Below, piece by piece: positions 12,240 to 24,700 of a DNA stretch of 64,000 nt. The stretch spans positions 2,170,001 through 2,234,000 of the forward strand of contig JANATG010000002.1 of assembly GCA_029449235.1 (NCBI GenBank). The letters are read 5' to 3'. The notes beneath the pieces are model-generated. The model had not been told where the DNA came from and made no database searches. It saw only the letters and a program-made list of their open reading frames with translations. The stretch comes from Linnemannia schmuckeri. Its lineage: Eukaryota > Mortierellomycota > Mortierellomycetes > Mortierellales > Mortierellaceae. A program made the translations under genes and the position numbers. Position 1 is the stretch's first letter, and every line of letters starts with the position of its first letter.

Positions 12240-12720
12240 TACATTCTTGTTCATCCTTCACTTCTCGGCCAGTCTTTCCACTTATTGGGTGCATGAAGAT
12301 TATATGCATGTTAATATTTTTTTTCCTTGTGTAGTTCGTTATGTTTGTGCGGAAAGCAGTGACAAAACTTCTACACTACATCTTGTCGACGGAATGCAGG
12401 AGCATAGCTGGCCTGTTGAGCTCAGTGAAAACTTTATCCATAATAAACTGCTCGTTTCGTCCAGAAGTGCACGTGACTGTTCGCCCTGAAAAAACCGACA
12501 GACACATGGAGAGCGGAAAACTACGCATTGTGATCGAAGAAACATCACCTACGACGAACCTTCGAAAGGACCAGTAGCAAACGATAACTATTCTGCGTTA
12601 CTATAAAGGTATCATGAGACAAATGCAACGCCTCAACGCCATATTCCCTCCTATCTTTCGCTCCCCAAAATACAAATACTATCCAGGACTGATTCTCCCT
12701 CAATTGCTCTTTTGTGGGCA
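12240..12720. other. Intergenic, nothing recognised
   Basis: A short open frame (12341-12577 +) has no similarity I can name. The segment leads into the promoter of gene 4. Confidence 0.4.
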
Positions 12721-12778
12721 AGTAACGCCTATTTATTTATTTCTTCCAACCATCGGTTCCAATAGAAAAAAATGCAAT

Positions 12779-12788
12779 GCTGTGTAAC
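12779..12788 (+). promoter_or_regulatory. Array promoter motif, gene 4 copy
   Basis: GCTGTGTAAC inside the longer conserved stretch CCAACCATCG...AATAGAAAAA...TGCAATGC. It is about 330 bp before the ATG at 13120, the longest leader in the array. Confidence 0.65.
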
Positions 12789-13119
12789 TGTAGTATGGCA
12801 GCTAAAAATGAAGGCGGGAGAGAGGTAGAAAGCAAGAAATGGAGCTTGGAAGGAAGAAAAGAGAATGGGAAAGAAGTGAGGAAGCCAACTTTGGTCCCCC
12901 TCATCTCGCCTCCCCCCATTCGTAACCCATTCATTCATCATCTCTTTCTCGTCGTCCATTCATTCATCCTTCATTCATCTCCTCGTCAACCTCTCGTCCT
13001 CGCCACTCCTACCACCCCTCCCACCCCTCCTAATTTTTCTTTTCCGGTATTTTATTTCACCTCTCTCTACCTCAGCCCACCCTCCTATATCGACTCTCTG
13101 TCTCCGTTCATCTCCAGAA

Positions 13120-15277
13120 ATGAGTGTTCACAGTGAGACCAAGTCTTTGTCCACAGAAGGCTTTAAAGGCAGGGACCTGCCCCCACTGCTGACTGACGAA
13201 CCTCCTCGTGTTCTTATTGTCGGTGCTGGTTTGGCTGGTCTCTTCGTCGGCTGTCTGCTCGAGAGGGCAGGGATACCCTATGAAATCTTTGAGCGCGCTG
13301 CCGAGGTTAAACCTCTCGGTAATTGAATTTGTAGCTCATGACATTTCTCCTGGCAGGGAAAAGACGCACAGTGGTGATTTTCTCAGCCATTCATCCTCCA
13401 TCTTCCTTTCGTTTGTTATTAGGCTCCATAATGTGTCTGGTATGTATCGCTTCTTTGCATGCTCGCCGTCCTTGAAATATTGATGCGCATTGCTAACTTT
13501 CTCTCTTCCTTCATACATTCACTACCCTGACCATAGTCCCCCAATATCCTCCCCGCCTTCGAGCAGTTGGGCCTCTATGAAGAATTGATGTCGTTCTCCA
13601 AGGTGTCCCGTGTCAATTCGTTTTACACTGACAGGTTGGAGTTGGTCGGGCGATCCGAGAGCACCACTGGCAAGATGCGAGTTGCAATTATTTTTTTTTA
13701 TTTCGCGCAAAGAATTGCACCATTTTTTCTAGTCTCAAACTTATATGCATTGTCCAATGCTCTCATCTTTTTCTTTCTTTTTTTCTTGTAACCAGGATTG
13801 GATACGAACGAATCCTGCTTGCTCGGCCTCCCTTGCACGATATGTTGTTCAACAAGATTCCTGCCCACAAGATTAATTTGTCCAAGAAGGTGGTCTCGCT
13901 AGAGCAAGGCCACAAGGGCGTCAAGATCCAATTCGAGGATGGGTCGGCTGCCGAGGGAGACGTCCTTGTCGGCGCTGATGGTGCCCACAGCGGTGTCAGA
14001 GAGTCCCTATACAAGTCGCTGGAGAAGCAAAGGCTTCTTCCAAAGGAAGATGCAGGAGCCACCAAGAAGGGATATATCTCGCTTGTTGGTACTACTGACT
14101 CTCTTAACCCCACCGACTACCTTGTCTTAACTTCACCGAATCTGAGAACTCTTTCATCATTGGCAATGGAAAGACTCCTTACACCGTGAGTGCATTATGG
14201 CTGGCTTTCTGATATCTCACATTGGCCTGTCATCAAGCATGGCACTAACATGGTCTACTGTACATCTCTGTTTATGATATTTACAGTGGGTCACTTTTAC
14301 TGTCCCCCACAACAAGATCTGCTGGTGCGTAATTGTTCAACTTGAAGAAGCGTCGGCTGAAGACAAGCACGCCCTGACTTCCGAGTGGGACACCCAGGAC
14401 AACAAAAAGACGCTGGATATGATGCGCCACTTCAAGACCACCTACGGTACTCTTGGAGACCTATTTGATGCAACCCCTGTTGAGCGCGTCTCTAAAGTTT
14501 ACTTCGAGGACAAGCTCTACCAGACATGGAACCATGATCGAACTGTTCTCATCGGTGATGGTATGTACACAATGACTCTCTTTTCCCTGACCGTACAACT
14601 CACTCACGTTCTATACAGACAGTAACAAACGACCAACACCCGCACTTTTTTTTTGATTCTATATGTTTTTAGCTGCTCACAAGGTACTTTACATTACGGC
14701 AATGCAAATGGCACGCATCGTCCAGTGCTCTTGAATATGCATGTGCCATGTGCTCATGCTGCTCCTCTCTGCCCATCCCTTAGCTGCTCCCAAGCACTGG
14801 CGCTGGCGCCGTCAATGCCATGCAGGACGCTGTCATCCTTGCCAATCGTCTATATGACATCCAGCTCAACACCTTCGTGAATGTCAAGTCTGCCCTGACC
14901 GAATACAAGGTCCAACGCTTCCAAGCCGTCGCTGAGCAATACCCCAAGTCGCACGTGAGTGCTAGACTGCAATACGGACACGTAAGTGTCTTGGTCCAGT
15001 GTTTGTTTTCTTTTCCTCATGCGACACTGCTGGATGTACACTGACTTGAACTGTTTATGAACAAAAGACTCTCTGGGAAAGAATCCTTAGGTACATCATC
15101 TTCAACTGGCTACCCAGTTCCACGCTTGGAACTCAGCTCGTCAAGGATCCAGCCTTCCGCCCACAGATCAACGTCTTGCCCCAGGCTCCCAAGCGTGGCA
15201 CTGTTGATGTTGTCCCTCAAAAGCCCTCAAAGCGCTCTCAGCAAGAAGGAGTTCAGAAGGTGGTTGCTGCTGTTTGA
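13120..15277 (+). pseudogene. FAD monooxygenase array gene 4 (most divergent; one-base deletion)
   Basis: Exons: 13120-13318, 13423-13439, 13537-13676, 13796-14185, 14287-14560, 14673-14683, 14784-14981, 15068-15277. GAGLAG, DG (GADGAHSGVR) and GDAAH are all present. Exon 4 is 390 nt instead of 391: a C is missing after the codons for TDY (around 14120), shifting the frame and hitting a stop. All other exons stay open. Either this is a recent pseudogene or a homopolymer sequencing error. Intron 3 begins with GC (AT|GCGAGT), a GC-AG intron, whereas other copies use GT. Sequence is the most diverged of the array (for example LEEASAEDKHALTSEW and FRPQINVLPQ). Confidence 0.75.
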
Positions 15278-15855
15278 GTTGCTTACATTCGCTTGGACAC
15301 TCTGATCATCGATTTTTGGTTGACAAGCCTTAGGCTTAGTAAAACCCAAACATATTGTTTTAGCTATAATATTGAGCTTATTTCTCTTCATCAGCGTTGC
15401 TCAAAAAAATATTTGCTGAGAGTTTGTTTATACTCGCACTGGGAACGTGTGTGATCTATCGGCGCACAACTTACTCACGAGACAATATGTATGGCGCCCT
15501 CTTTTTATTTGAATACCTTCGTGCCTCACTTTAGGCTATGTGACTGTCTTTGATCGAGTTTTTGTCTGTTCCTGAGCGGACGGATTATCTTTTCAAAAAG
15601 AAAAGGATCCGCGAGGGATAAAATACGTTTGTTACAGATAGTCATTCCAGAAGAAGGGGGCGTACACCCCTTCATATGGAATGGCTAACCGAAAAGTACC
15701 TCGGGGAAACATGTCCTCGGGGAGTTCGCTCTTGTGTTTCTCCGACTGCAAAAAACAGGAATGGTCCAATTTTGCTCACGTCTCAAAAAGGACTCCCTTT
15801 TGCACCTAATCCTCAGAAATAACAGCGGCATCATGCAACTTAAATGGAGGGAAGC
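15278..15855. other. Intergenic
   Basis: No coding region or RNA gene recognised between genes 4 and 5. Confidence 0.4.
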
Positions 15856-15860
15856 AGAAA

Positions 15861-15872
15861 TTCGCGTAACCT
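15861..15872 (+). promoter_or_regulatory. Variant array promoter motif, gene 5 copy
   Basis: TTCGCGTAACCTTGTT resembles the gene 1 version (TTGTGTAACCTTGTT) but lacks TGTG. It lies about 160 bp before the ATG at 16029. A weaker call than the other copies. Confidence 0.35.
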
Positions 15873-16028
15873 TGTTCTAATCATGTTCTCTTCCCATCAT
15901 CTCAACTCAACTCATCTCTCATTCCATTGTCGACATTCCTTTTCTTCCTTCTCACCTTCTTGTTCCTCTCACTCTTCTCTTCGTCCCTCTTCCAAACAAC
16001 ACTTAAACGCTCCCTACCTTTTTTCACA

Positions 16029-18239
16029 ATGAGCGATACTTCTGACAGTGACGCACAACCTCTTCCTTCCGCCGGTTTCAAGGGTAGTGACTTACCTCCT
16101 TTGGTGACCGACAAGCCTCCTCATGTCCTCATCGCTGGCGCCGGTCTTGCTGGACTTTTCCTTGGTATCCTCCTTGAGGAGGCAGGCATCCCTTATGAGA
16201 TCTTCGAGCGAAGTGCAGAGATCAAACCCCTTGGTAAATAATCGATCCCTTCAGTATATCAAAAGAAGACATTGTGTAACGCAGCAGTGGAAAGTATGGC
16301 TTTGGTCTGCGCTGCATCTAACAACAGGCTCGTTTCTTCTCCCATATATGATAGGTGCTGTTATGTGCTTGGTATTCGTCGACTCCTCTTTTCTCAATTG
16401 GCAAAAGGAAGATATTATCCCTTCAACATGCTTCTTTTCTTCTCACACCATCTCTTTCTGCTTTTTTACATAGTCCCCAAACATCCTACCTGCCTTTGAA
16501 CAGCTTGGTTTGATGAATGAGCTCATGTCGTTCTCGAAGAAGTCACGGTTTGGAAGGTTCTTCACGGACAAGTTAAAGCTCATTGGTAGCAATACGGCTG
16601 TTTCCTCTGACATGTAAACTATCACTTGCGACTTTGGTCCACTGTGCGTTGCTGCGAGAATTGTCAATCTTGAAGGACCGGACTTAACGGTGTCCGTCTT
16701 TGCTCAATGCTTCATTAGCGTCGGCTATGATCGCATTTTGTTTGCTCGTCCAGAGCTCTACGACATGTTGTTCAAGAAGATCCCCTCGGACAAGATCCAT
16801 ATGTCAAAGAAAATCTTTTCCTTCGAACAAAACCACGAAGGAGTAATGCTCCGCTTCAGCGACAACACCACCACCCACGGTGACATTCTCGTCGGCGCGG
16901 ATGGCGCCCACAGCGCAGTTCGACAGCACTTGTATAAGTCTTTGGAAAAACAAGGTCTCCTCCCCAAGTCCGATACTAAGGAGATGATCAGAGGGTATAT
17001 CTCTCTAGTAGGAACGACTGATGCTCTAGATCCAGTCAAGTATCCTAGCGTCCTTGAGGAGGAGTGCGAGAATGTGTTCGTTGTCGGAGATAAAGACACC
17101 CCATACACCGTGCGTTCCACTTTCAACTTTTCTCTCGGATTCAACCTTCTAGCAAAGAAAAAAATGAACTGCATACTCATTGATTGACCCCTTGTTCTTT
17201 TTCACCTGTTTTTGATAGTGGGCAACCTTCACCGTATCTGGACATCGAATTTGCTGGAACGTCATTATACAACTGGGAGTTAAGGAGATCGCCGACGACC
17301 AGTTCAAATCTTCAGACTGGATCCCACAGCAGAACCAAAAGATGATGGATTCGATTCGCCACTTCAAGACTACCTATGGCACCCTGGGCGACTTGTTCGA
17401 TTCCACACCCATTGACCGCGTCTCGAAGGTGTACTTTGAGGACATGTTGTTTGAGACTTGGAACCACGGGAGAACAGTCCTTATAGGCGATGGTCAGATA
17501 CATCGCTTTAACTTATGTGTGCCTTTATTGTGTTCATTTCGTCACTAAGTTCCGCTCTCTAACCATTGTTTTATAATTGCTCTTCTCGGTATACTTCTGT
17601 AGCCGCTCACAAGGTGATAATCATGGCGCTGCATTAGAGAACGAAACTAAGTTTTCATTTGTTTCTTTTTGCTCTAACAAGACATTTTTCTTTCCTATTA
17701 GCTCCTTCCAAGCAGTGGCGCAGGAGCAGTGAACGCAATGCAGGACGCCGTTATCCTAGCCAACCACCTGTATGACATCTACCCTACCAGCTTTGAAAAC
17801 ATCAAGCAGGCATTGAGTGACTACAAAGAAGAGCGATTCGATGCTATCAAGGACCAGTATCCTCAATCATACATGAGTGCCAAACTTATGTATGGTCATG
17901 TAAGTATACTACTCTTCGAATTCATTATCAGTGGTACAAATACAAGGGGCAGGCGAAGCGATGTGTGTCGGATACAGATTCTTATTGTCCATTTTTTAAT
18001 TCCTTGATTTTTAATAGACTCTTTCGGAACGAATGCTTCGACAGGTCGTGTTCAATTGGATGCCCAAGTCGATACTGAACAAACAGCTTGTGAAGGATAC
18101 CGCCTATCGCCCACAGGCCAACTTTATTCCTCTGGCTCCTAAACGCGGTACAATTGATATCATTCCTCAGGCACCATCTAAGCGCGCTCAGAAGGAAGAG
18201 AAGGAAAAGGCCAAGAAAGCGGTAGCCGCTGCTCTTTGA
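16029..18239 (+). CDS. FAD-dependent monooxygenase, array gene 5
   Basis: Exons: 16029-16233, 16355-16371, 16474-16613, 16719-17109, 17219-17492, 17603-17613, 17702-17899, 18018-18239; 485 aa. GAGLAG near residue 38-43, DG at 182-183, GDAAH around D342, all intact. The exon 4 donor is GTGCGT and the exon 5 donor GTCAGA; both still begin GT. It belongs with genes 1, 2 and 9 by its QNHEGVMLRFSDNTT and PYGT/TYGTLGDLF segments. Class A flavin monooxygenase by family; substrate unknown. Confidence 0.88.
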
Positions 18240-18454
18240 ATTGCCCGATTCCCTCATAGTAAGAAACCAAAAAATAGATCCGATTTTTTCAATCTTGTTC
18301 CCACTAAGAAATAGGCAGTTTCTGGAGAATTGCTTTCAGTAGTCAAGTCTGAATTGATCACTTCCATGAAAGGCAAGTTCGATATGTTGATTTTGTGGTG
18401 GTTTAGAATGGCGTAGCTTCTGGTGGCCATTTGACTATTTTACGCCTTTGTCTA

Positions 18455-18895
18455 CGAGTGTCTGGAAAAGCACCTTTCTTTCCACGATACGAGCAGGTCT
18501 TGAGAGTTACCATGTTTATTCGCGATACTGAGAAGGGACACACATACACTTATACCTTTTCCTTGTCTGCCCACTATCTGAGTTATGGCCGTCGATCCTG
18601 GAAACACACCCTCGAACACGGGGGTTGTAGAGGGGAACTCCACCTTTCCTTCTCCCTCTTCCTTGATGAGTGACCCTATCACACTTGGCACTGACACCAA
18701 CGCCTCAGCCAGCCAAGAACAACTCCCCTCAAGACCCCACAATTTTTAGGTCACGTGAGGAGAAGCAGCCGTTCAATACATCTGGGGCGGGGTTTATGGA
18801 GTACGGTGCCCAGGCGAGCAGCGCGACACACGAGTGGCTGATCAAACAGCCATCGAGTCCCTTCTGGGCCTGAGGCGCATGGATATTATGGAGAG
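18455..18895 (+). repeat. Dispersed repeat with short N-terminal ORF (copy 1)
   Basis: About 300 bp here matches, in inverted orientation, 53725-54130. Both copies share the leader around ccacgatacgagcag and a short frame: here 18585-18749 (54 aa, starting MAVDPGNTP), there a minus-strand frame starting MPVDPGDTP. The shared peptide is rich in Ser, Thr and Pro (NTGVVE, STFPSPSS). Downstream, 18770-18895 has a decayed frame (RVADQTAIESLLGLRRMDI). The conservation of the frame suggests the start of a transposon or multigene-family ORF; I cannot name it. Confidence 0.6.
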
Positions 18896-19420
18896 GAGAG
18901 GCAATATGGTCATCAAGGAGTTGGAGGTGGAAGACGGCTAGATCCCTTGAGCTCGCGTTAAAGCAGCAAGGGTCGCCCGGACTCGTAAGAGGACGGGCTG
19001 TGGTCCTCAGGTACCGATGTACTGTTTAGTATGCTTTACTTAGTGAAGTAGACTATGTGCTCGTACGAGCTTCACTTTGACAGTTCCACTTTTCAATTGG
19101 ATAAAATTGATGTCGTCACAGACGACCCATCACTACCTTGGTAAAAAAAAAAAAAAAAGACGGGGTTTATGGAGTAGACAACGAAAAAGGGCGGTGTTTT
19201 GGTCAAAGTTGAGTATTAAAGGCTGGATTCAAGCCCTTGAATCCAGCGTTCAGTACACAAACAGCTAGTCTCTCCAAACTTTATTTCAGAACCAGTGCGA
19301 GGACTTACAAATTTGGAAGTGATTGATAATTTTTTGACCACTTTTGCACCTAACAACTCCTCCAGAAACTGCCTATTAAAGACTGATTTGTATATGCGTC
19401 AATTTTTTTTCTCATCCTAT
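18896..19420. other. Intergenic
   Basis: Contains a poly(A) run at about 19143-19158. No gene recognised. Exons 1-3 of the decayed monooxygenase that follows are not found here. Confidence 0.4.
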
Positions 19421-20988
19421 CTTGCGATACGAACGCCAGCTGTTTCCTCGTCTCAAGCTTCACGATATGTTATTCAGCGAGATCCCCAATGAAAAGATGC
19501 ACTTGTCCAAGAAGGTGCTCTCGTTCCAGTAGAACCATGAGGGAGTCATGATACACTTTAGTGACAGCACCTCGATCCATGGCGACATCCTCGTCGGCGC
19601 GGACGAGACTCATAACACCGTTCGTTAGTACTTGTACAAGACTCTAGAGGCGGATGACCTTTTGCCAAAGTCAGTTCGCAAGGAAATGAGAAAGGGTATA
19701 TCTCTTTGGTGGGAACGACCAAAGCCTTTGATCCTACCAAGTTCCTAGGTCTCTTGAAAGAGGATTGCCAACGTTGTGGTGTTATTGGAGACGGAAGCAC
19801 TCCGTACACTGTAAGCTGAGTCGCATCGCATTGTCTCACAAAATGCAAAAAAAAAAATATGCGTATGTTAGTCGTTTGTTCGCTCAACTATCTCCTTTGT
19901 TGACATCGGATGATGTATTTTCACGGTTCCTGGTAACAGAATTTTCTGACATGTAGTTGCCCAATTAGGCATCATCGAGCTCGCTGACGAGCAGTTCAGA
20001 GCCTCAGACTGGGTTTCTCAATAGAATCAAAAGTTGATGGACTTGATCCGCCACTTCAAGTTTCCCTATGGCACTGTAGGCGACCTATTCGACGCTGCTT
20101 CTGTTGAAGGTGTTTGCAAGATGTACTTTGAGGACATGCACTTCGCAACCTGGAACTATGGACGAACCGTCTTGATTGGTAATGGTATCTCTCTCTTTTT
20201 TTTTTTTTTTTTTTTTTTTTTTCGCTGCTCGCCTTTCTATGCTCTTGGACATTGATAAAGCTTTATTTTACTTATTCCCTGACTACATTCGCTTTCTTTT
20301 TCTTTTGTAGCCGCCCATAAGACGAGGAAGTGTGCCTTCGACATCTAGGGACACAACATCAATCATTCCTGAGCAACTATATGTTTAGTACCTACCATGT
20401 CTAATTTTTTTCAGCTCCCAAGCACGGGTGTATGTGCGATTCTTGCAATGCAAGATACTGTTGTCCTTACAAACCACCTGTACGACATCAAATCGACCAG
20501 CTTCGTGAATGTCAAAAGCAGAATTGAATGGGTATAAGGAACGATCCGATGCTGTCAAGGAGCAGTCTCCACAAACATACTTCGCTGTCAAGCTGCAGTC
20601 TGGTCATGTAAGTGTCTTTTTTGTCCGTATCCAACCCTTTCTTTTCCCTAAGCGTTCTTTATGTGGAAAACGAGTATCAAATCCCCGTGGATCATAGCTA
20701 CTCACTCTTCATCCTTTTGTGTATTTTTTTTTTTTTTTTTTTTTTTTTTGGAATGAACGGACATTCTGAGAGCGAGCTTTATGACACGTCTTGTTCAATT
20801 GGGTCCCCCAATCAATGCAGGTAAAACAACTGACAAAGGACAATGCCAACCGTCCCCAGGCGAACTTTTTGCCTCAGGTACCCAAGCGTGGCACTGGATA
20901 TGTTCTCCTTCAGAAGCCCTCAAAGCGCATTCAAAAGGAGAAGGAAGAGGAGGCCAGGGAGAAGGCCGGTACCGCTGCTGTTCTTTGA
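19421..20988 (+). pseudogene. Decayed FAD monooxygenase copy (exons 4-8)
   Basis: Similarity starts inside exon 4 (YERQLFPR) and runs to the old C-terminus at 20988 (KSIQMKQ-like and RPQANFLPQ segments). It has in-frame stops where Gln is expected: TAG after SFQ near 19531, TAG near 19627, TAG near 20022, plus frameshifts. The microexon 6 relative (CCGCCCATAAG near 20311) now lacks a GT donor (GACGAG). Poly(T) runs of more than 20 bp expand the introns at about 20197 and 20727. Closest to the gene 8/11/12 subgroup. Confidence 0.8.
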
Positions 20989-21444
20989 GAAACGGCGTAG
21001 ATAGAAGTCTAGAATTCTTTTGCAAGCTATCATTAAAAAGTCAAACGGCATGCTCTTTGCATGCAACGGAACCACTCTGTCTGCCTAGAATACGACTGTT
21101 ATTTTAGTTGTTTTATGCAGAAATTCTTCGCCATGAAACGAAGAAAAAGTGGAGCGGAAAAAAAGAGAACCACGCAACCCCTTTTCCATAGATGTTACCA
21201 ACATCAATGACGAGCGTACAGGCTGCTCCATAGCACTTCTACCGATAGTCTGCATCGGTTCATCGTTCGTCTCCCTCGCCCTCCCCACATCGTAAACAAG
21301 ATTGATTAAGGGTCTGTTGCTCCCATCATAAATAGGGCTGCGAGCGAAGTGGTGAACGACCAGATATGTTGACTTTCGCTCACCCACTTTACATGGGACG
21401 AAGAAAATTATCCCACCCCTTAATTTTTAACACTCGCTCACCTC
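20989..21444. other. Intergenic
   Basis: No gene recognised. It ends at the target-site duplication TCAC (21445-21448) of the retrotransposon. Confidence 0.4.
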
Positions 21445-21448
21445 TCAC

Positions 21449-21774
21449 TGTTTCACGGGGGAGGGCTCGCGGCAGAATTATAGGAACGTTGTCAGTTCCA
21501 CAATCGGTTCTACAAAACTGGACTCTATGCGATGCAGATGCTATCCGTTAGTCCAGTGTCTATACAGTAAAGGAGACCATGTATTATTGTTATCTCTTAT
21601 GAAGGGTTTGTTACCTATGCGATGCAGATGCTATCCGTTAGTCCAGTGTCTATACAGTAAAGGAGACAAAGAACAACGAACAGCTTCTACCCCACATAAA
21701 TACTACTCTAGAAGAACGATCGGCTACACTACCATGACGTCATCATTCTGGAGGGTGCCACCAAATTTGTAACA
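21449..21774 (-). repeat. LTR (3' LTR of the minus-strand element)
   Basis: 326 bp, TG...CA ends. Contains a 53-bp direct repeat (21525-21577 and 21615-21667) and a palindromic TGACGTCA at 21735-21742, in the presumptive U3. By eye it is identical to the other LTR. Confidence 0.93.
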
Positions 21775-21775
21775 G

Positions 21776-24700
21776 TTATTTACCCCCCCCAGATACGATG
21801 TCCGTCCCCTGACCAATCGCATCTCCCTTTCCTCCCTCCCCCCTCGCTTTCCTCCGCACCACCTTCTTAAGCATATCCCCGCTCAACGTCTCAACTCCAT
21901 CCCTCGTCCCGTAATGAGTCCTCCCCGTCTTGACTCCGTAGGCTCCAGTACGTCCAACCCACATTACTTCAAAAGGACCTAACCAACGCGGAGCAAGCTT
22001 GCGACCATATCCTGAAATAAACGTCAAGTTGAAAACCCAGACCATCTCACCCTTCTCAAACTTGACCACCTTCACGCGCTTATTGTAGTAACGCTTCATC
22101 CTCTCGTTCGCATTCAACCGAGTGGCGTAGGCATACTCTCTCAGACTCTCGCGACGACAAACGAAGCGGGCAATATTACCCTCTAGAACCTCGGCAACAG
22201 GCTCGATTTCACCCGTAGTCGCGAACCATCGATCATCACTAAAGGACTGGCGAAGAGCTGAACGACCGATGAAACCCATCAACGCCTCCGACGGAGAAAT
22301 CTTGATGCTACCGACGACCCGATTGTTGATATCGAAGATAGCCTTGGGCAGATATACATCCCACTCGATCCCTTGCTGCATGCCCCGACGCAGACGCTCT
22401 TCAATCAACTTGTTCGTGGCTTCGACCTGACCTTGACTCTGCGGATGCCTGGTCGATCCAACCAAGTGATTGATCCCCCACTTCTCACAGATCTCCTTGA
22501 ACTCGGAACGGAATGCAGGGCCTCCATCACTGCGAATAGCAACAGGCAATCCAAATCTGCACATAATACTCTGGAACAGGGCAGCCTTGACACTCACAGC
22601 GCTCTTGTCTTTGATAGGGCAAGCCTCAGTCCACTTGGTGAAGGAATCAGTGAAAACCGCAATCGACGACGCTCCTCTGGTAGTCCTGGGCAGATCCTCT
22701 ATCAAGTCAACGAACAAAACCTCGAACGGAAACTCAGGAGTAGTAGGATGAAGCTCATTGTGACGCTCACGAGGTCCGAATTGCTGACACCGAACGCAGG
22801 ACTTCACCCAGTCAAACACATCCTTCCTCATTGTTGGCCACCACCCTTGAGTTCTGATCATCGCCAACGTTGCCTCAGCTCCATAGTGTCCACCAGCGTC
22901 ATGAGCCCTCAACAACTTCGACTCAACCTCAGCCTCAACCACACACAACTTCTCCACATTGTCAGCATCGCGGAACAACAAGCCTCTCTCGGGATCAATC
23001 CTAAACCGAAATGCTCGACGCTTCACCTTCCTTGCCTCCGCATAATCCTCCAACTTGAGAGACCCAGTTGACAAGTAGGTGAACGTGTTCTTGTACCACT
23101 CGCTTTCCATCCACTTGCCATCCATCGATACAACCAACATGCTCAGACACTCGGGCATCTCGTCATCAATGTCATCTCCGGCCTTCTCCTTCTCCACAGT
23201 CACTCGACTCATCCCATCTGCATTCCCATTCCTAACTCCAGGCTTGGTCCTAATCGTTAGATCAAACTCGGCTAACGTCATCTGCCACCTAGCAGGACGC
23301 CCAGTGAGATCCGTCTTGGAGAAAAGCCACTGTAAAGGTGCATGATCCGTGTACACGGTGACAGAACGACCCAAAATGTACGGCCGAAACTTCTTCACCG
23401 AATAGACGATAGCCAGACATTCCTTCTCGAACGTGGAATAGTTGAGCTCCGCACCTTGCAGCGTCTTCGAGTAGTAGTACACAGGCTTGACCTTCCCGTT
23501 TTCGTCTTCCTGTTCCAACACCGATCCAACAGCATAGTTACAGGCGTCACAAGCGACGTTCCAATCCCTTTCGAAGTCAGGTGCCTTAAGGACCGGCGCC
23601 ATCGCAATCGCTTTCTTGAGACTTATCACCGCCGTCACTTGCTCTTTGCCCATCTCGAAGGCTGCACCCTTCTTCAACAGTCGATTCAACGGCTCTGCTT
23701 TCCTCGCATACTCCTCCACGAACCGTCGATAGTACCCCGTCAGACCAAGAAACCCTCGCACCTTCTCTTTGGAGTCCATGATCTCAAAGTATATCACCTT
23801 CTCCACTTTGCCCGGCATCACCTCGATCCCATCGCGACCAACTATGTGCCCTGTGAACTCGACCTTGTCGTACCCGAAGTGTAGCTTGGTTGGCTTGTAC
23901 TTCACTCCACCCTTCCTTGCAGCCGCAAAAGTTCGATCCAATCCATCCAAATGCGCCTCCCAATCCATGTCTCGGTTGCACACGTCATCCATGTATGCAT
24001 TAAGGACCGTGCCAATGAGGTTGCCATACACTTTCTGGACGAAGCGACTAAAGGTGTGTGGAGCGTTCTTCAACCCGAAAGGCATGACAGTGTACGCATA
24101 TGTTCCGAAAGGGGTCCGAAAGCCAAGATACTTAACGTGCTCCTTCTTGACACCGATGACGTAGTAACCCTGGAACCCATCGAGACTGGAGTAGTAGTTG
24201 TGACCAGCGAGCTCGTCCAGGATCTGCTCGATGTTAGGCAGTGGCCAACTCTCGCGCTCAGTGACCTTGTTCAACCCGACATACGCCACACACTTCCGAA
24301 TACTGCCATCCTTCTTGGGCGCCAACGACAATGGTGCACACCACTCCGACTCCATCTCAACGATCTTTCCTGCGACCAGCTCCTCCGAAATGCTCTTCTT
24401 CAGAAAGTCCAGCTCCTTAGGCGAATACCGTGGCGACCATCCAACGTAGACTGGCTTCGAACCTGGAATAATGTTGACTTCATGCTCAAGTACCGAGGTG
24501 ATTTCGAGCTCCTGAATGTCCATAGTGAACCTGTCTCTGTTCCTCTCCAGCACCTCAATCAACTCCAAACGCTGCTGTGGCTCCAACTTAGGATTGATAT
24601 CAACTGCAACGTCTCCGACCCTGAACTGTGGCTGCTCCTTAGCCGGCACCTCCACCGCTTCCACAGACAAGGCCCTCACCGACATGTCCGACAACTCGAT

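Noticed and set aside
16272..16290. TTGTGTAACGCAG inside intron 1 of gene 5 as a promoter motif
   Set aside because: It lies within the transcribed gene after exon 1, has no extended block around it and is probably a chance match.
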